Of a stretch of 64,000 nt of DNA, positions 1-11,781 are shown piece after piece. The DNA comes from Candidatus Planktophila limnetica (GTDB lineage: Bacteria; Actinomycetota; Actinomycetes; Nanopelagicales; Nanopelagicaceae), in the NCBI RefSeq assembly GCF_002288365.1, contig NZ_CP016782.1:682001-746000 (forward strand). The letters are read 5' to 3'. The notes under the pieces were generated by a model. That model searched no databases, had not been told where the DNA came from, and saw nothing but the letters and a program-made list of their open reading frames with translations. The position numbers and the translations under genes are program-made. The stretch's first letter is position 1. Each line of letters starts with the position of its first letter.

Positions 1-3989
<3,989 letters not shown>

Positions 3990-4250
3990 AAGTTTTATCT
4001 TGGCGTACAGACCAAACAAACTGTCGTTTATTTATGTCTTTACCAAAGGAAATCAACGAGTATTGCCAATCGCTACAAGTAGTGATTGGCGCATACTTCA
4101 TTGAAGTATTTATTTAGAAGATGGCACTAGAAATTTGCATAACTAAGTAAGCCATCTTCTGGCATTGACTTATGGCACGCTGTTGAGTTCTCAAGGTACG
4201 GATGCGCACTGCGTCCAGGAATTTCTTCCTATTTTCAGGGCAGACCGCCA
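3990..4250 (-). other. rRNA operon leader
   Basis: This gene-free stretch between the rRNA promoters and the 16S 5' end holds the boxA-like motif at 4180-4194 and several self-complementary segments. Examples are gccatcttct near 4151 against agaagatggc near 4117, and gattggc/gccaatc around 4064-4092. Such stems are expected substrates for rRNA processing. I see no reading frame with a ribosome binding site. Confidence 0.6.
4180..4194 (-). promoter_or_regulatory. boxA-like antitermination motif in rRNA leader
   Basis: The reverse complement is TTGAGAACTCAACAG followed by CGTGCC. This motif recurs upstream of 16S in Actinobacteria and is regarded as the rrn boxA/antiterminator. The near copy at 2175-2190 before 23S supports a real role rather than chance. 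Confidence 0.65.
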
Positions 4251-4280
4251 AACCTAGTGCATGGGCTCAGAACCGGTCAA
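4251..4280 (-). promoter_or_regulatory. rRNA promoter P2 candidate
   Basis: Reading leftward, TTGACC at 4280-4275 is followed after 18 nt by TAGGTT at 4256-4251. This lies about 55 nt upstream of the boxA motif. It is the promoter-proximal member of a tandem pair with the candidate at 4352-4380, a common arrangement for rrn operons. Transcription would start near 4244. Confidence 0.55.
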
Positions 4281-4351
4281 ACCGGCCATTGCCATCTAGG
4301 TGTGGGGATCAGCTGTTCGGCCTAATTCGTCCGTTTCACAGCAGGAGGGAA

Positions 4352-4380
4352 ACTATAGGGGTAGGGACAGAAAGGGTCAA
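4352..4380 (-). promoter_or_regulatory. rRNA promoter P1 candidate
   Basis: Reading leftward, TTGACC at 4380-4375 is followed after exactly 17 nt by TATAGT at 4357-4352. This is the best sigma-70-type match I found in the window, as expected for an rRNA operon. It sits just after the hairpin that follows tyrS. Confidence 0.65.
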
Positions 4381-4417
4381 ATTGGGATTTTCGGCTAAAT
4401 CAACCATTTTTTCCCTA

Positions 4418-4453
4418 AGGGCTAAAAGCCATCTCGGCGTAGGTTTTAGCCCT
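4418..4453 (-). terminator. Hairpin after tyrS, probable terminator
   Basis: A perfect 10-bp inverted repeat (arms AGGGCTAAAA and TTTTAGCCCT, 16-nt loop) begins 11 nt past the tyrS stop codon. There is no clear U-run after it in the leftward transcript, so it may act as a weak or factor-assisted terminator or as an mRNA 3'-end stabiliser. It separates the arg-tyrS transcription unit from the rRNA promoters. Confidence 0.45.
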
Positions 4454-4464
4454 ATTAACAAATT

Positions 4465-5730
4465 TTAAAGTAATTCAACTGCTGCAAGATCTCGCTTGCC
4501 TTTTCGCAAAAGTGCATATTTGCCGCATAAAAAGTCGGATTTCTGGAGTGCAAAGTCTTCTGATTCCACCTTGGCATTATTTAGATACGCGCCACCTTCT
4601 TTAACAATTCTGCGGGCAGCAGACTTTGAGTCCACAACCCCGGTAGCCGCCAGCAAATCCACCCACGTTGGGATGCTCTCTCCTGACTTAATCGTAATTC
4701 GCGGCAATTCTGAAAGCGCTCCGGCCAATGTTGCTTCATCTAACGAACCTAAATCACCTTGTCCAAAGAGTGCTCGGGCGGCTTCTTCAACCCTTTCGGC
4801 AATTTCAGAAGAGTGAACCAGTGAAGTGAGTTCCCGAGCGAGTGCACGGTGTGCTTCGCGCATACCAGGGTTTGCATCATGAGCTTTTTCAAGTTCGGAA
4901 ATCTCTTGATGAGACTTAAAGGAGAAAACCTTTAAGAACTTGATGACATCTTTGTCATCTGTGTTTAACCAGTATTGGAAAAATGCATACGGCGAGGTCA
5001 TAGAAGCCTCTAACCAAATGCTGCCGCTGGCAGTCTTACCAAACTTGGAGCCATCAGATTTCGTCAACAAAGGAATTGTTAACGCGTGACCACTACCGCC
5101 TTCAACTCTGCGAATAAGATCTAAGCCAGCAACAATATTTCCCCATTGATCCGAGCCACCTAATTGCAATGTGCACTGGTATCGACGGTATAGCTCTAGA
5201 AAATCTAGTGATTGCAGCACTTGATAAGAAAACTCTGTGTAGGAAATTCCACCGGATTCAAGTCGTGAAGAGACGGAATCCTTAGCGAGCATTTGATTAA
5301 CTGAAAAATGTTTACCAATATCTCTTAGAAATTCAATAGCCGAAAGGGGCGAAGTCCAATCCAGATTATTCACGACTTGCGCTTTATTGGGACCTTTATC
5401 GAAATCTAGAAATGATGACACTTGCTCACGAATATTTGAGACCCACTCGGCAACGGTGTCATTGCTATTTAAAGTACGTTCTTCGTTGCGACCCGATGGA
5501 TCTCCCACTAAACCTGTGGCTCCCCCAACTAATGCAATTGGATTATGTCCTGCCAATTGAAAACGTCGTAAGACAAGAAGAACCACTAAATTTCCAACGT
5601 GCAGCGAGGCAGCGGTTGGATCAAAGCCTATGTACAGCGTGATGGGCTTCTTGAGCGCCTCTTGTAAGGCGCTTTCATCGGTCGATTGGGAGATTAATCC
5701 TCGCCAGCGCAGATCTTCTAAAAGATTCAT
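4465..5730 (-). CDS. tyrS: Tyrosyl-tRNA synthetase
   Basis: This enzyme charges tRNA-Tyr with tyrosine in the cytoplasm. The 421-aa protein has the class I Rossmann start YIGFDPTAASLHVGN, whose HVGN (about residues 44-47) is the HIGH-type motif. A KFGKT element near residue 230 is the KMSKS-type loop, and a C-terminal S4-like RNA-binding region carries the AARRIVKEGGAYLNN stretch. Length is normal for bacterial TyrRS. The start codon overlaps the argH stop by 4 nt (ATGA), so it is the last gene of the arg transcription unit. argH-tyrS adjacency is known in other Actinobacteria. Confidence 0.97.
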   Translation of the reverse strand: MNLLEDLRWRGLISQSTDESALQEALKKPITLYIGFDPTAASLHVGNLVVLLVLRRFQLAGHNPIALVGGATGLVGDPSGRNEERTLNSNDTVAEWVSNIREQVSSFLDFDKGPNKAQVVNNLDWTSPLSAIEFLRDIGKHFSVNQMLAKDSVSSRLESGGISYTEFSYQVLQSLDFLELYRRYQCTLQLGGSDQWGNIVAGLDLIRRVEGGSGHALTIPLLTKSDGSKFGKTASGSIWLEASMTSPYAFFQYWLNTDDKDVIKFLKVFSFKSHQEISELEKAHDANPGMREAHRALARELTSLVHSSEIAERVEEAARALFGQGDLGSLDEATLAGALSELPRITIKSGESIPTWVDLLAATGVVDSKSAARRIVKEGGAYLNNAKVESEDFALQKSDFLCGKYALLRKGKRDLAAVELL

Positions 5731-7154
5731 GCCCTCATCATCTCGGAAAAAGCCTTGGATTTGTTGGCAATTTCCGTGCGTTGGTGCAATGTTTTTTTCA
5801 TAGCCGCAGCAATCTGCTTGCGCACTTGCGAAGGAGCCGTGCCGCCAGAGGTTGTGCGTGAAGCGATAGCACCCTCAACAGTTAATACATCGCGAATTGA
5901 AGGATCTAATAACGGATGAATTGACGCAAATTGCTCGTCACTTAATTGATGAAGCTCAATTTTGTGTTTTTCGCACATCGCGACACACATACCCGCAGCT
6001 TCATGTGCCTGTGAGAAGGGGACATTTTTTCGAACTAAATAATCAGCTATTTCTGTTGCGAGAGAGAAACCCGTTGGCGCAGATAATTTCATCTTCTCGC
6101 GATCAAAATTCGTTGTTGCAATCATTCCTGATACTGCTGGAATAACTAGAAACAATGTATCTAAACTATCGAAAAAAGGTTCCTTGTCTTCTTGCAGATC
6201 GCGGTTATATGCAAACGGCAATCCCTTGAGCATAGTAAGTACCGAAACCAAATTACCAATGAGGCGAGCACTTTTGCCACGCGCTAGTTCAGCCATATCT
6301 GGATTCTTCTTCTGCGGCATTATTGAGGAACCAGTTGAATATTGGTCAGAAATTTTTGCCCAAGCAAACTCGGTAGATCCTAAAAGAGTCCACTCTTCAC
6401 CGATTCTAGACAGATGAATACCGATCAGTGAAGTAATAAACAGAGCCTCTGCCACATAATCACGATCGCTCACAGCATCAATACTGTTTTCAAAAGTGTT
6501 TTCAAATCCTAGATTCTTGGCCGTAAATTCAGGATCTAGTGGTAACGATGATCCTGATAACGCCCCAGCACCTAAGGAACTAACGGATGCTCTGTGATAC
6601 CAATCATTGATTCGGGAAATATCTCTGCTGAACGCGTGAGCATGCTTAGCGATTTCGTGTCCGAAGGAAATTGGTTGTGCATGCTGAATGTGAGTAAAAC
6701 CAGGAGCCGGATCATCTATATATTCACTCGCTTTTTTCAAAATCACTTCAGTTAATTCAGTAAGCAAATTAGCCAAAGCAAGCATGTGATCGATGGCGAA
6801 AAGACGAAGGTCTGTCGTTACTTGATCGTTTCTAGATCGTCCCGCACGTAGCGATCCACCTAAAGGACCAAGTTTGGTAGTTAAACCACGTTCTAAAGCA
6901 CTATGAACATCTTCATCTTCTTTGGTGGGCAAGAATTTCTGTGAAGCAACTTCTTCAATAAGTTCTTTTAGCGCTCCCCTAATTTTGGCTGAATCTTCTT
7001 TTGAAACAAGTGAAGATTTTTCAAGAACTGCTAGATGCGCTAAAGATGATCTCAAATCATAAGGAGCTAATCGCCAATCGAATCCAACACTTTGCGATAG
7101 AGCAAAGACAGCATCGGTCGGTTGCTCGGTAAAACGCCCACCCCAGAGTGCCAC
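5727..7154 (-). CDS. argH: Argininosuccinate lyase
   Basis: It catalyses the last step of arginine synthesis, splitting argininosuccinate into arginine and fumarate. The 475-aa protein shows the fumarase/aspartase superfamily signature GSSIMPQKKNPD near residue 280 and the N-terminal ALWGGRF motif. It starts with GTG at 7154, immediately after the argR stop codon, and overlaps tyrS by 4 nt at its end. argG, whose product makes its substrate, is not in this cluster. Confidence 0.97.
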   Translation of the reverse strand: MALWGGRFTEQPTDAVFALSQSVGFDWRLAPYDLRSSLAHLAVLEKSSLVSKEDSAKIRGALKELIEEVASQKFLPTKEDEDVHSALERGLTTKLGPLGGSLRAGRSRNDQVTTDLRLFAIDHMLALANLLTELTEVILKKASEYIDDPAPGFTHIQHAQPISFGHEIAKHAHAFSRDISRINDWYHRASVSSLGAGALSGSSLPLDPEFTAKNLGFENTFENSIDAVSDRDYVAEALFITSLIGIHLSRIGEEWTLLGSTEFAWAKISDQYSTGSSIMPQKKNPDMAELARGKSARLIGNLVSVLTMLKGLPFAYNRDLQEDKEPFFDSLDTLFLVIPAVSGMIATTNFDREKMKLSAPTGFSLATEIADYLVRKNVPFSQAHEAAGMCVAMCEKHKIELHQLSDEQFASIHPLLDPSIRDVLTVEGAIASRTTSGGTAPSQVRKQIAAAMKKTLHQRTEIANKSKAFSEMMRA

Positions 7155-7655
7155 TTATTTTCTCCCAACTTTTGATCCGCGAGTGTTCTTAGCGTTAGCA
7201 AAGGCGAGAACTTCTTTGGCCAACTGCGCTCCACCTGTGGCTTTCTTTGACACAAGGATAATCGTGTCATCACCGGCAAGGGTTCCAATTACACCTGTGA
7301 GATTGGCGTGGTCTAAAGAACTTGCTAAAAATTGCGCCGCACCTGGTGGCGTATGTACCACTGCAAGATTGGCGCTGTGATCAACGGAAATTATCAGCTT
7401 CGATGGGACAGGGTTAACACGCGATAGAGCGTCATCTGAGGATTCGCGAATCTGATACACAGAAGAACCGTCTATATCTCGCCCACGAACCGCTCCAATT
7501 TCTTCTAGATCTCTACTCGCCGTTGCTTGAGTTACTCGAAATCCACTTTTTTTCAGATGCACAACTAAATCAGTCTGTGAATGAATAAGACCAGATTTAA
7601 TCAATGCAATTGCCTTGGCTCTGCGCCCAGAAACATTGTGTGAATTAATAGACAT
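7155..7655 (-). CDS. argR: Arginine repressor
   Basis: This is the arginine-responsive repressor of arginine biosynthesis genes. The 166-aa protein has an N-terminal winged helix (about residues 8-75, with the TQATASRDLEEIG recognition region). Its C-terminal oligomerisation and arginine-binding domain carries GTLAGDDTII. It lies inside the operon it probably controls, between argD and argH. Its first 11 nt overlap the end of argD. Candidate operators are the paired boxes upstream of argC at 11758-11781. Confidence 0.95.
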   Translation of the reverse strand: MSINSHNVSGRRAKAIALIKSGLIHSQTDLVVHLKKSGFRVTQATASRDLEEIGAVRGRDIDGSSVYQIRESSDDALSRVNPVPSKLIISVDHSANLAVVHTPPGAAQFLASSLDHANLTGVIGTLAGDDTIILVSKKATGGAQLAKEVLAFANAKNTRGSKVGRK

Positions 7656-8814
7656 TCGACATAACCTCCTTGAATTTTTTAATGAACAGATCGATTTCCT
7701 TCTCAGAAATATTCAATGCCGGAGCAATGCGAATCGTGCTCGGATTTGCGGCATTAACTAACACTCCAGAATCTTGTAGTAACTGAGCGATCTGAGCTGA
7801 ATTCTGGTGAGACAATTCGATTCCGATGAGCAAACCTGCGCCCCGCACTTCGGCAACACCAGCAGTTGATCGAAGGGCAACCGAGATATATTTGAAATCG
7901 TTTTTACACTTAGACAATATTTTGTTCTTCTCAATCCATTTGATCGCCGCAATTGAAGCTGCTGTGGTGACTGGGTTGCCTCCAAATGTAGAACCATGAT
8001 CACCAGGAACAAATAATTGTGAAGATTTTCCAACTGCAATCATGGCCGCAAGTGGTAAACCTGCGCCCAAACCTTTAGCGACAGTAATTACATCAGGTGT
8101 GATTCCTGAATACTCATATCCAAACCATTGACCTGTGCGTCCTATTCCGGTTTGAACTGCATCTATTGCCAATAAAACGCCGTGAACCGTGCAAATTTCG
8201 CGTATCTCCTTCAAGTAGTTCTCTGGCGGAACAATCACACCAGCTTCTCCCATAATCGGTTCGATAATAACCATCGCAGTTCTTGAATTAATGGCTCGTC
8301 TGGCTTTCTTGATATCGCCGAATGGAATGTGCTTAATGTTTTTGAGTATCGGAGTGAATGCAACCTTTTTTGCACTCTGTCCTGTGAGCGATAAAGACCC
8401 CATAGTTCGGCCATGAAAAGAACCATCCATAGCAACAATTCTTGTGCGGCCTGTTTTTCTCGATAACTTTATTGCCGCTTCATTTGCTTCCGCTCCTGAT
8501 TGCGCAAAGAAAACTCGCGAATCCTTTTTCCCGGTGAAACGAACCAAAATCTGCGCTAATTCGATCGCATTGGGATGAGAGTAAAAATTACTCACATGTG
8601 ACAATGTCTTAATCTGGCGGTTTACAGCTGCGACAACAGCGGGATGAGCATGACCCAAAATGCTAGTTGCGATCCCACCCAACATGTCTAAGTATTTAAC
8701 TCCGTTGGCGTCTTGAACTATGCATCCTTTTGCCTTCACGAGAGTTATTGATGGCACTGAGTAATTACTCATTAAATTCTTGGACCAAAGAACGCTGTAA
8801 TCCTTGTTCTTCAT
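7645..8814 (-). CDS. argD: Acetylornithine aminotransferase
   Basis: A PLP-dependent class III aminotransferase that converts N-acetylglutamate semialdehyde to N-acetylornithine. The 389-aa sequence carries the cofactor-binding region with the Schiff-base lysine in DVITVAKGLGAGLP, and the substrate-loop stretch FHGRTMGSLSLTG. The start overlaps the argB stop (ATGA), and the end overlaps argR by 11 nt. It could also accept succinyldiaminopimelate, as ArgD does in some bacteria, but context fixes the main role as arginine synthesis. Confidence 0.96.
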   Translation of the reverse strand: MKNKDYSVLWSKNLMSNYSVPSITLVKAKGCIVQDANGVKYLDMLGGIATSILGHAHPAVVAAVNRQIKTLSHVSNFYSHPNAIELAQILVRFTGKKDSRVFFAQSGAEANEAAIKLSRKTGRTRIVAMDGSFHGRTMGSLSLTGQSAKKVAFTPILKNIKHIPFGDIKKARRAINSRTAMVIIEPIMGEAGVIVPPENYLKEIREICTVHGVLLAIDAVQTGIGRTGQWFGYEYSGITPDVITVAKGLGAGLPLAAMIAVGKSSQLFVPGDHGSTFGGNPVTTAASIAAIKWIEKNKILSKCKNDFKYISVALRSTAGVAEVRGAGLLIGIELSHQNSAQIAQLLQDSGVLVNAANPSTIRIAPALNISEKEIDLFIKKFKEVMSNVY

Positions 8815-9572
8815 GCGTACACCAAAGTTCCACCGCTGCCATCAAGGGCCGCTGCAAAACTAGTTTCGTCAGTTCCATCGATTATTCGAACTGAATTCGC
8901 TCCTGCAGCAATCGCTTCGAGAGTTGCATCAACTTTGGGCAACATACCATCAGCGAATGTAAGTTTTAGTTCAGCGAGTTCGTGGGCTGATATTTTCTCA
9001 ATAAGTGAACTCTTATCAGGCCAATTCTGATAAATCCCTGCTACATCAGTCATGATAATTACAGTTGAATTCGGATACGCACCTGAAATGGCGGCAGCTG
9101 CCAGGTCAGCATTGATGTTCAATCCGATTCCCCCTGCTACATCAACAGCTATCGGTGCAATCACCGGAACAATTTTCTGGAAAAGTAATTGATCAATTTT
9201 AGAAACATCCACTCGAAGTACGCGTCCTACTTTACCCAAACCATCTATGCCTTCAGCGAATATAACTTCAGATTGCTTGCCGGACATCGCCTGAGCTTTT
9301 ACTCCGGCAAGAAGCAAATTATTAGCAACCTCTGGACCTACAACTTTCGATAGCACCTCATCCACAACTTCGAAGATTTCATCCGTTGTGAAGCGGTACC
9401 CATTAACAAAAATGCTTTCAATATTGCGATTCTTTAGTTCGGCATTGATCTGCGGTCCGCCACCATGAACAACGATTACTTGTTCGCCCTTCAATAAGAC
9501 CGATTTAATTGCAGCAGCGAAAATACCTTGTGTGTCATTCATCGCATGGCCACCAAACTTAATAATGATCAT
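8811..9572 (-). CDS. argB: Acetylglutamate kinase
   Basis: It phosphorylates N-acetylglutamate in the second step of arginine synthesis and is usually the arginine-feedback step. The 253-aa protein belongs to the amino-acid kinase family. It has an N-terminal phosphate-binding IIIKFGGHAM, the substrate loop VVHGGGPQIN, and a C-terminal ATP-site stretch with ADGMLPKV. At 253 aa it is shorter than the roughly 290-300 aa arginine-sensitive enzymes with an extra N-terminal helix. This suggests, but does not prove, arginine insensitivity. It overlaps argJ and argD by 4 nt each. Confidence 0.95.
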   Translation of the reverse strand: MIIIKFGGHAMNDTQGIFAAAIKSVLLKGEQVIVVHGGGPQINAELKNRNIESIFVNGYRFTTDEIFEVVDEVLSKVVGPEVANNLLLAGVKAQAMSGKQSEVIFAEGIDGLGKVGRVLRVDVSKIDQLLFQKIVPVIAPIAVDVAGGIGLNINADLAAAAISGAYPNSTVIIMTDVAGIYQNWPDKSSLIEKISAHELAELKLTFADGMLPKVDATLEAIAAGANSVRIIDGTDETSFAAALDGSGGTLVYA

Positions 9573-10711
9573 GTGGAATACGCAGAGTTCTCATGTACGT
9601 AAGCATGGGATAAATCATTAGTTTTGATTGTCGCGCATGCAACGCCGACTTTCAGATCTATATCGATTACAACCAACCGTTGCTCAAAAGAAACTTTCGA
9701 CTTATCAGCCCCCGGAGCACTCGAAGCACATACCTGTACTCCATTGAGAGAAACATCAATAATGTTAGGATCCATAAAGGCATCTGCGGTTCCAACAGCG
9801 GCCAACACTCGACCCCAATTTGGATCTCCCCCAAATATTGCGGCCTTGAGTAAGTTGTTCCTGGCGCATGCTCTTCCAACATTAACTGCATCGCTTTCAG
9901 AGCGAGCATTAGAAACATTGATTTCAATGGTTTTGGTAGATCCTTCGGCATCGGCAATTAATTGATCTGCCAAGGATGAACACGTTTCCTCAAGCATAGA
10001 TGCGCATTGCTCCTGAGTTAATTGAACTCCACTTGCACCAGATGACATGAAAAGAATGGTGTCATTGGTGGAGGTACATCCATCAGAATCTATTCGGTTA
10101 AAGGTACTATCCACCGTTTCTTCAAAAATTTCCTTAGCATCAACCGGCAAAAGGGCGTCAGTTAAAATAACACAGAGCATCGTTGCCAAAGCCGGTGCCA
10201 ACATTCCAGCGCCTTTGGCAATTCCACTGACCTGAACTCCATTCGCATTCAGATTAACGATTTTTGGGACAGAATCCGTGGTCATAATCGCATGTGCACA
10301 ATCCAACACGGAATCATTAGATAAGTTCTTCGAAAGCACATCTAATCCACTCAAAATCTTATCCATAGGCAAAAACTCACCGATCATCCCTGTCGAACAG
10401 ATGAAAACTTCAGAAGATGAATGATTGAGTAACTTTGCAACGTGCTCAGCTGTTGCGTGCGTATCTTGAAAACCTTTTGGCCCAGTACAAGCATTAGCGC
10501 CACCGGAGTTCAGAACTACTGCTTTAACGACAGAGCCTTTAATAACTTCTTTACTCCATAAAACTGGAGCGGCTACTACTTGATTGGAAGTGAAAACTGC
10601 TGAAGCCCATTGTGAAGGACCTTCATTAACAATTAAAGTCAGATCCTTATCTCCCGAACTCTTTAAACCTGCAGCTGTTGCTGAAGCAACAAATCCCTGA
10701 GGCAGCTTCAC
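9569..10711 (-). CDS. argJ: Glutamate N-acetyltransferase / ornithine acetyltransferase
   Basis: It recycles the acetyl group from N-acetylornithine to glutamate and may also use acetyl-CoA to make N-acetylglutamate. The 380-aa sequence contains the self-cleavage motif in LAPALATMLC. The Ala-Thr bond at about 176-177 splits the precursor into alpha and beta chains, and that Thr becomes the nucleophile. It starts with GTG at 10711, overlapping the argC stop (GTGA). Whether it is mono- or bifunctional cannot be told from sequence alone. No argA-like gene is seen here. Confidence 0.96.
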   Translation of the reverse strand: MKLPQGFVASATAAGLKSSGDKDLTLIVNEGPSQWASAVFTSNQVVAAPVLWSKEVIKGSVVKAVVLNSGGANACTGPKGFQDTHATAEHVAKLLNHSSSEVFICSTGMIGEFLPMDKILSGLDVLSKNLSNDSVLDCAHAIMTTDSVPKIVNLNANGVQVSGIAKGAGMLAPALATMLCVILTDALLPVDAKEIFEETVDSTFNRIDSDGCTSTNDTILFMSSGASGVQLTQEQCASMLEETCSSLADQLIADAEGSTKTIEINVSNARSESDAVNVGRACARNNLLKAAIFGGDPNWGRVLAAVGTADAFMDPNIIDVSLNGVQVCASSAPGADKSKVSFEQRLVVIDIDLKVGVACATIKTNDLSHAYVHENSAYST

Positions 10712-11727
10712 GTTCCGAGTCCATCCGTGGACAAACCGGAACCTTCATGGAAACCACACATCAAATTGGCATTTTGAATGGCCTGACTCGCTGCGCCTTT
10801 ACCTAAATTATCCAAAGCCACACTTATAACCAGTCGTTGCACATGTTCATCAACTGCAACCTGGATTTGGACTTTATTGGAACCTGTTAATGAACCAGTC
10901 TTAGGCATTTGACCAAGTGGTAGAACATCTACGAAATATTCATCTTCATAAAACTTTGCATAGGACGCATTTACTTCTTCCGTTGAAATAGTTGAAGTCA
11001 ATCGTGCGGTAATCGTCGATAAAATTCCCCTAGGTATAGGAGCCAAGATTGGAGTAAAGGAAATTTTGAGATCTTTGCCTGAGGCATTGCTTAACGCTTG
11101 TTCCACTTCAGGCGTATGTTGGTGGATACCCCCAAATTTATAGGATGTTAAAGAGCCCATCACTTCACTAGCTATGAGATTAATCTTTGCACTTCTGCCA
11201 GCTCCAGTTGTTCCTGAAGCCGCAACAACTACGACATCTGAAACATCTATGAAATCTAAAGCTGGAAGCAATCCAGTGATAATTGATGTTGCATAGCAAC
11301 CCGGATTTGAAACCTGCACACTCTTAGAAATTTTTTCTCTTTGTCCTGGAATTTCAGGCAAACCATATGTCCATACCCCAGCATGCTCTCCGTCATAGTA
11401 CTTATCCCATTGGGCTGAATCATTGAGTCTAAAATCTGCTCCGAGATCAATAACCTTTGTATGACTAGGAATATTTCTTACAACACTGGCTGATTGACCA
11501 TGTGGCAGAGCGATAAAAACAACATCAACCTGATCAAAGTTTACTTCTTCGATCGCTACGAATTTTTGGTTTTGGTAAGTATTTAAGTGCGGATGAACAG
11601 ATGTAATTAGTTCTCCTGCATTGCTATGGGCACTTACTTGAGTAACCAGTAAATGTGGATGAGTTGCCAATAATCGCAAGAGCTCGCCCCCTGCGTAACC
11701 ACTGGCACCGATAACTACTGTCTTCAT
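10708..11727 (-). CDS. argC: N-acetyl-gamma-glutamyl-phosphate reductase
   Basis: This NADPH-dependent enzyme reduces the acyl phosphate made by ArgB. The 339-aa protein has the Rossmann motif GASGYAGGELLRLL at residues 7-20 and the catalytic cysteine C144 in SNPGCYATS. It is the first gene of argCJBDRH. Only 47 nt separate it from the pheT stop, and that gap overlaps the ARG-box pair at 11758-11781. It therefore probably has its own ArgR-controlled promoter. AGGCTGGA just before the ATG may serve as a weak ribosome binding site. Confidence 0.96.
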   Translation of the reverse strand: MKTVVIGASGYAGGELLRLLATHPHLLVTQVSAHSNAGELITSVHPHLNTYQNQKFVAIEEVNFDQVDVVFIALPHGQSASVVRNIPSHTKVIDLGADFRLNDSAQWDKYYDGEHAGVWTYGLPEIPGQREKISKSVQVSNPGCYATSIITGLLPALDFIDVSDVVVVAASGTTGAGRSAKINLIASEVMGSLTSYKFGGIHQHTPEVEQALSNASGKDLKISFTPILAPIPRGILSTITARLTSTISTEEVNASYAKFYEDEYFVDVLPLGQMPKTGSLTGSNKVQIQVAVDEHVQRLVISVALDNLGKGAASQAIQNANLMCGFHEGSGLSTDGLGT

Positions 11728-11757
11728 GATTCCAGCCTAGCCAGAAATGACTAATTA

Positions 11758-11781
11758 TGCAATTTTATGCATAATTATGCA
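11758..11781 (-). promoter_or_regulatory. Two overlapping ARG-box-like operators upstream of argC
   Basis: The sequence has a perfect 14-bp palindrome TGCATAATTATGCA (11768-11781) and an overlapping imperfect copy TGCAATTTTATGCA (11758-11771). The two are offset by exactly 10 bp, one helical turn. Known ArgR boxes are A/T-rich palindromes arranged in pairs, so this is a convincing operator. It lies 31-54 nt upstream of the argC start and covers the pheT stop codon. CATAAT elements within it could double as -10 boxes, so binding would block initiation directly. Confidence 0.7.

Noticed and set aside
4202-4468. An 88-codon rightward frame in the rRNA leader
   Set aside because: It crosses two well-formed leftward rRNA promoters and the tyrS hairpin. 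The product resembles no protein and has no ribosome binding site.
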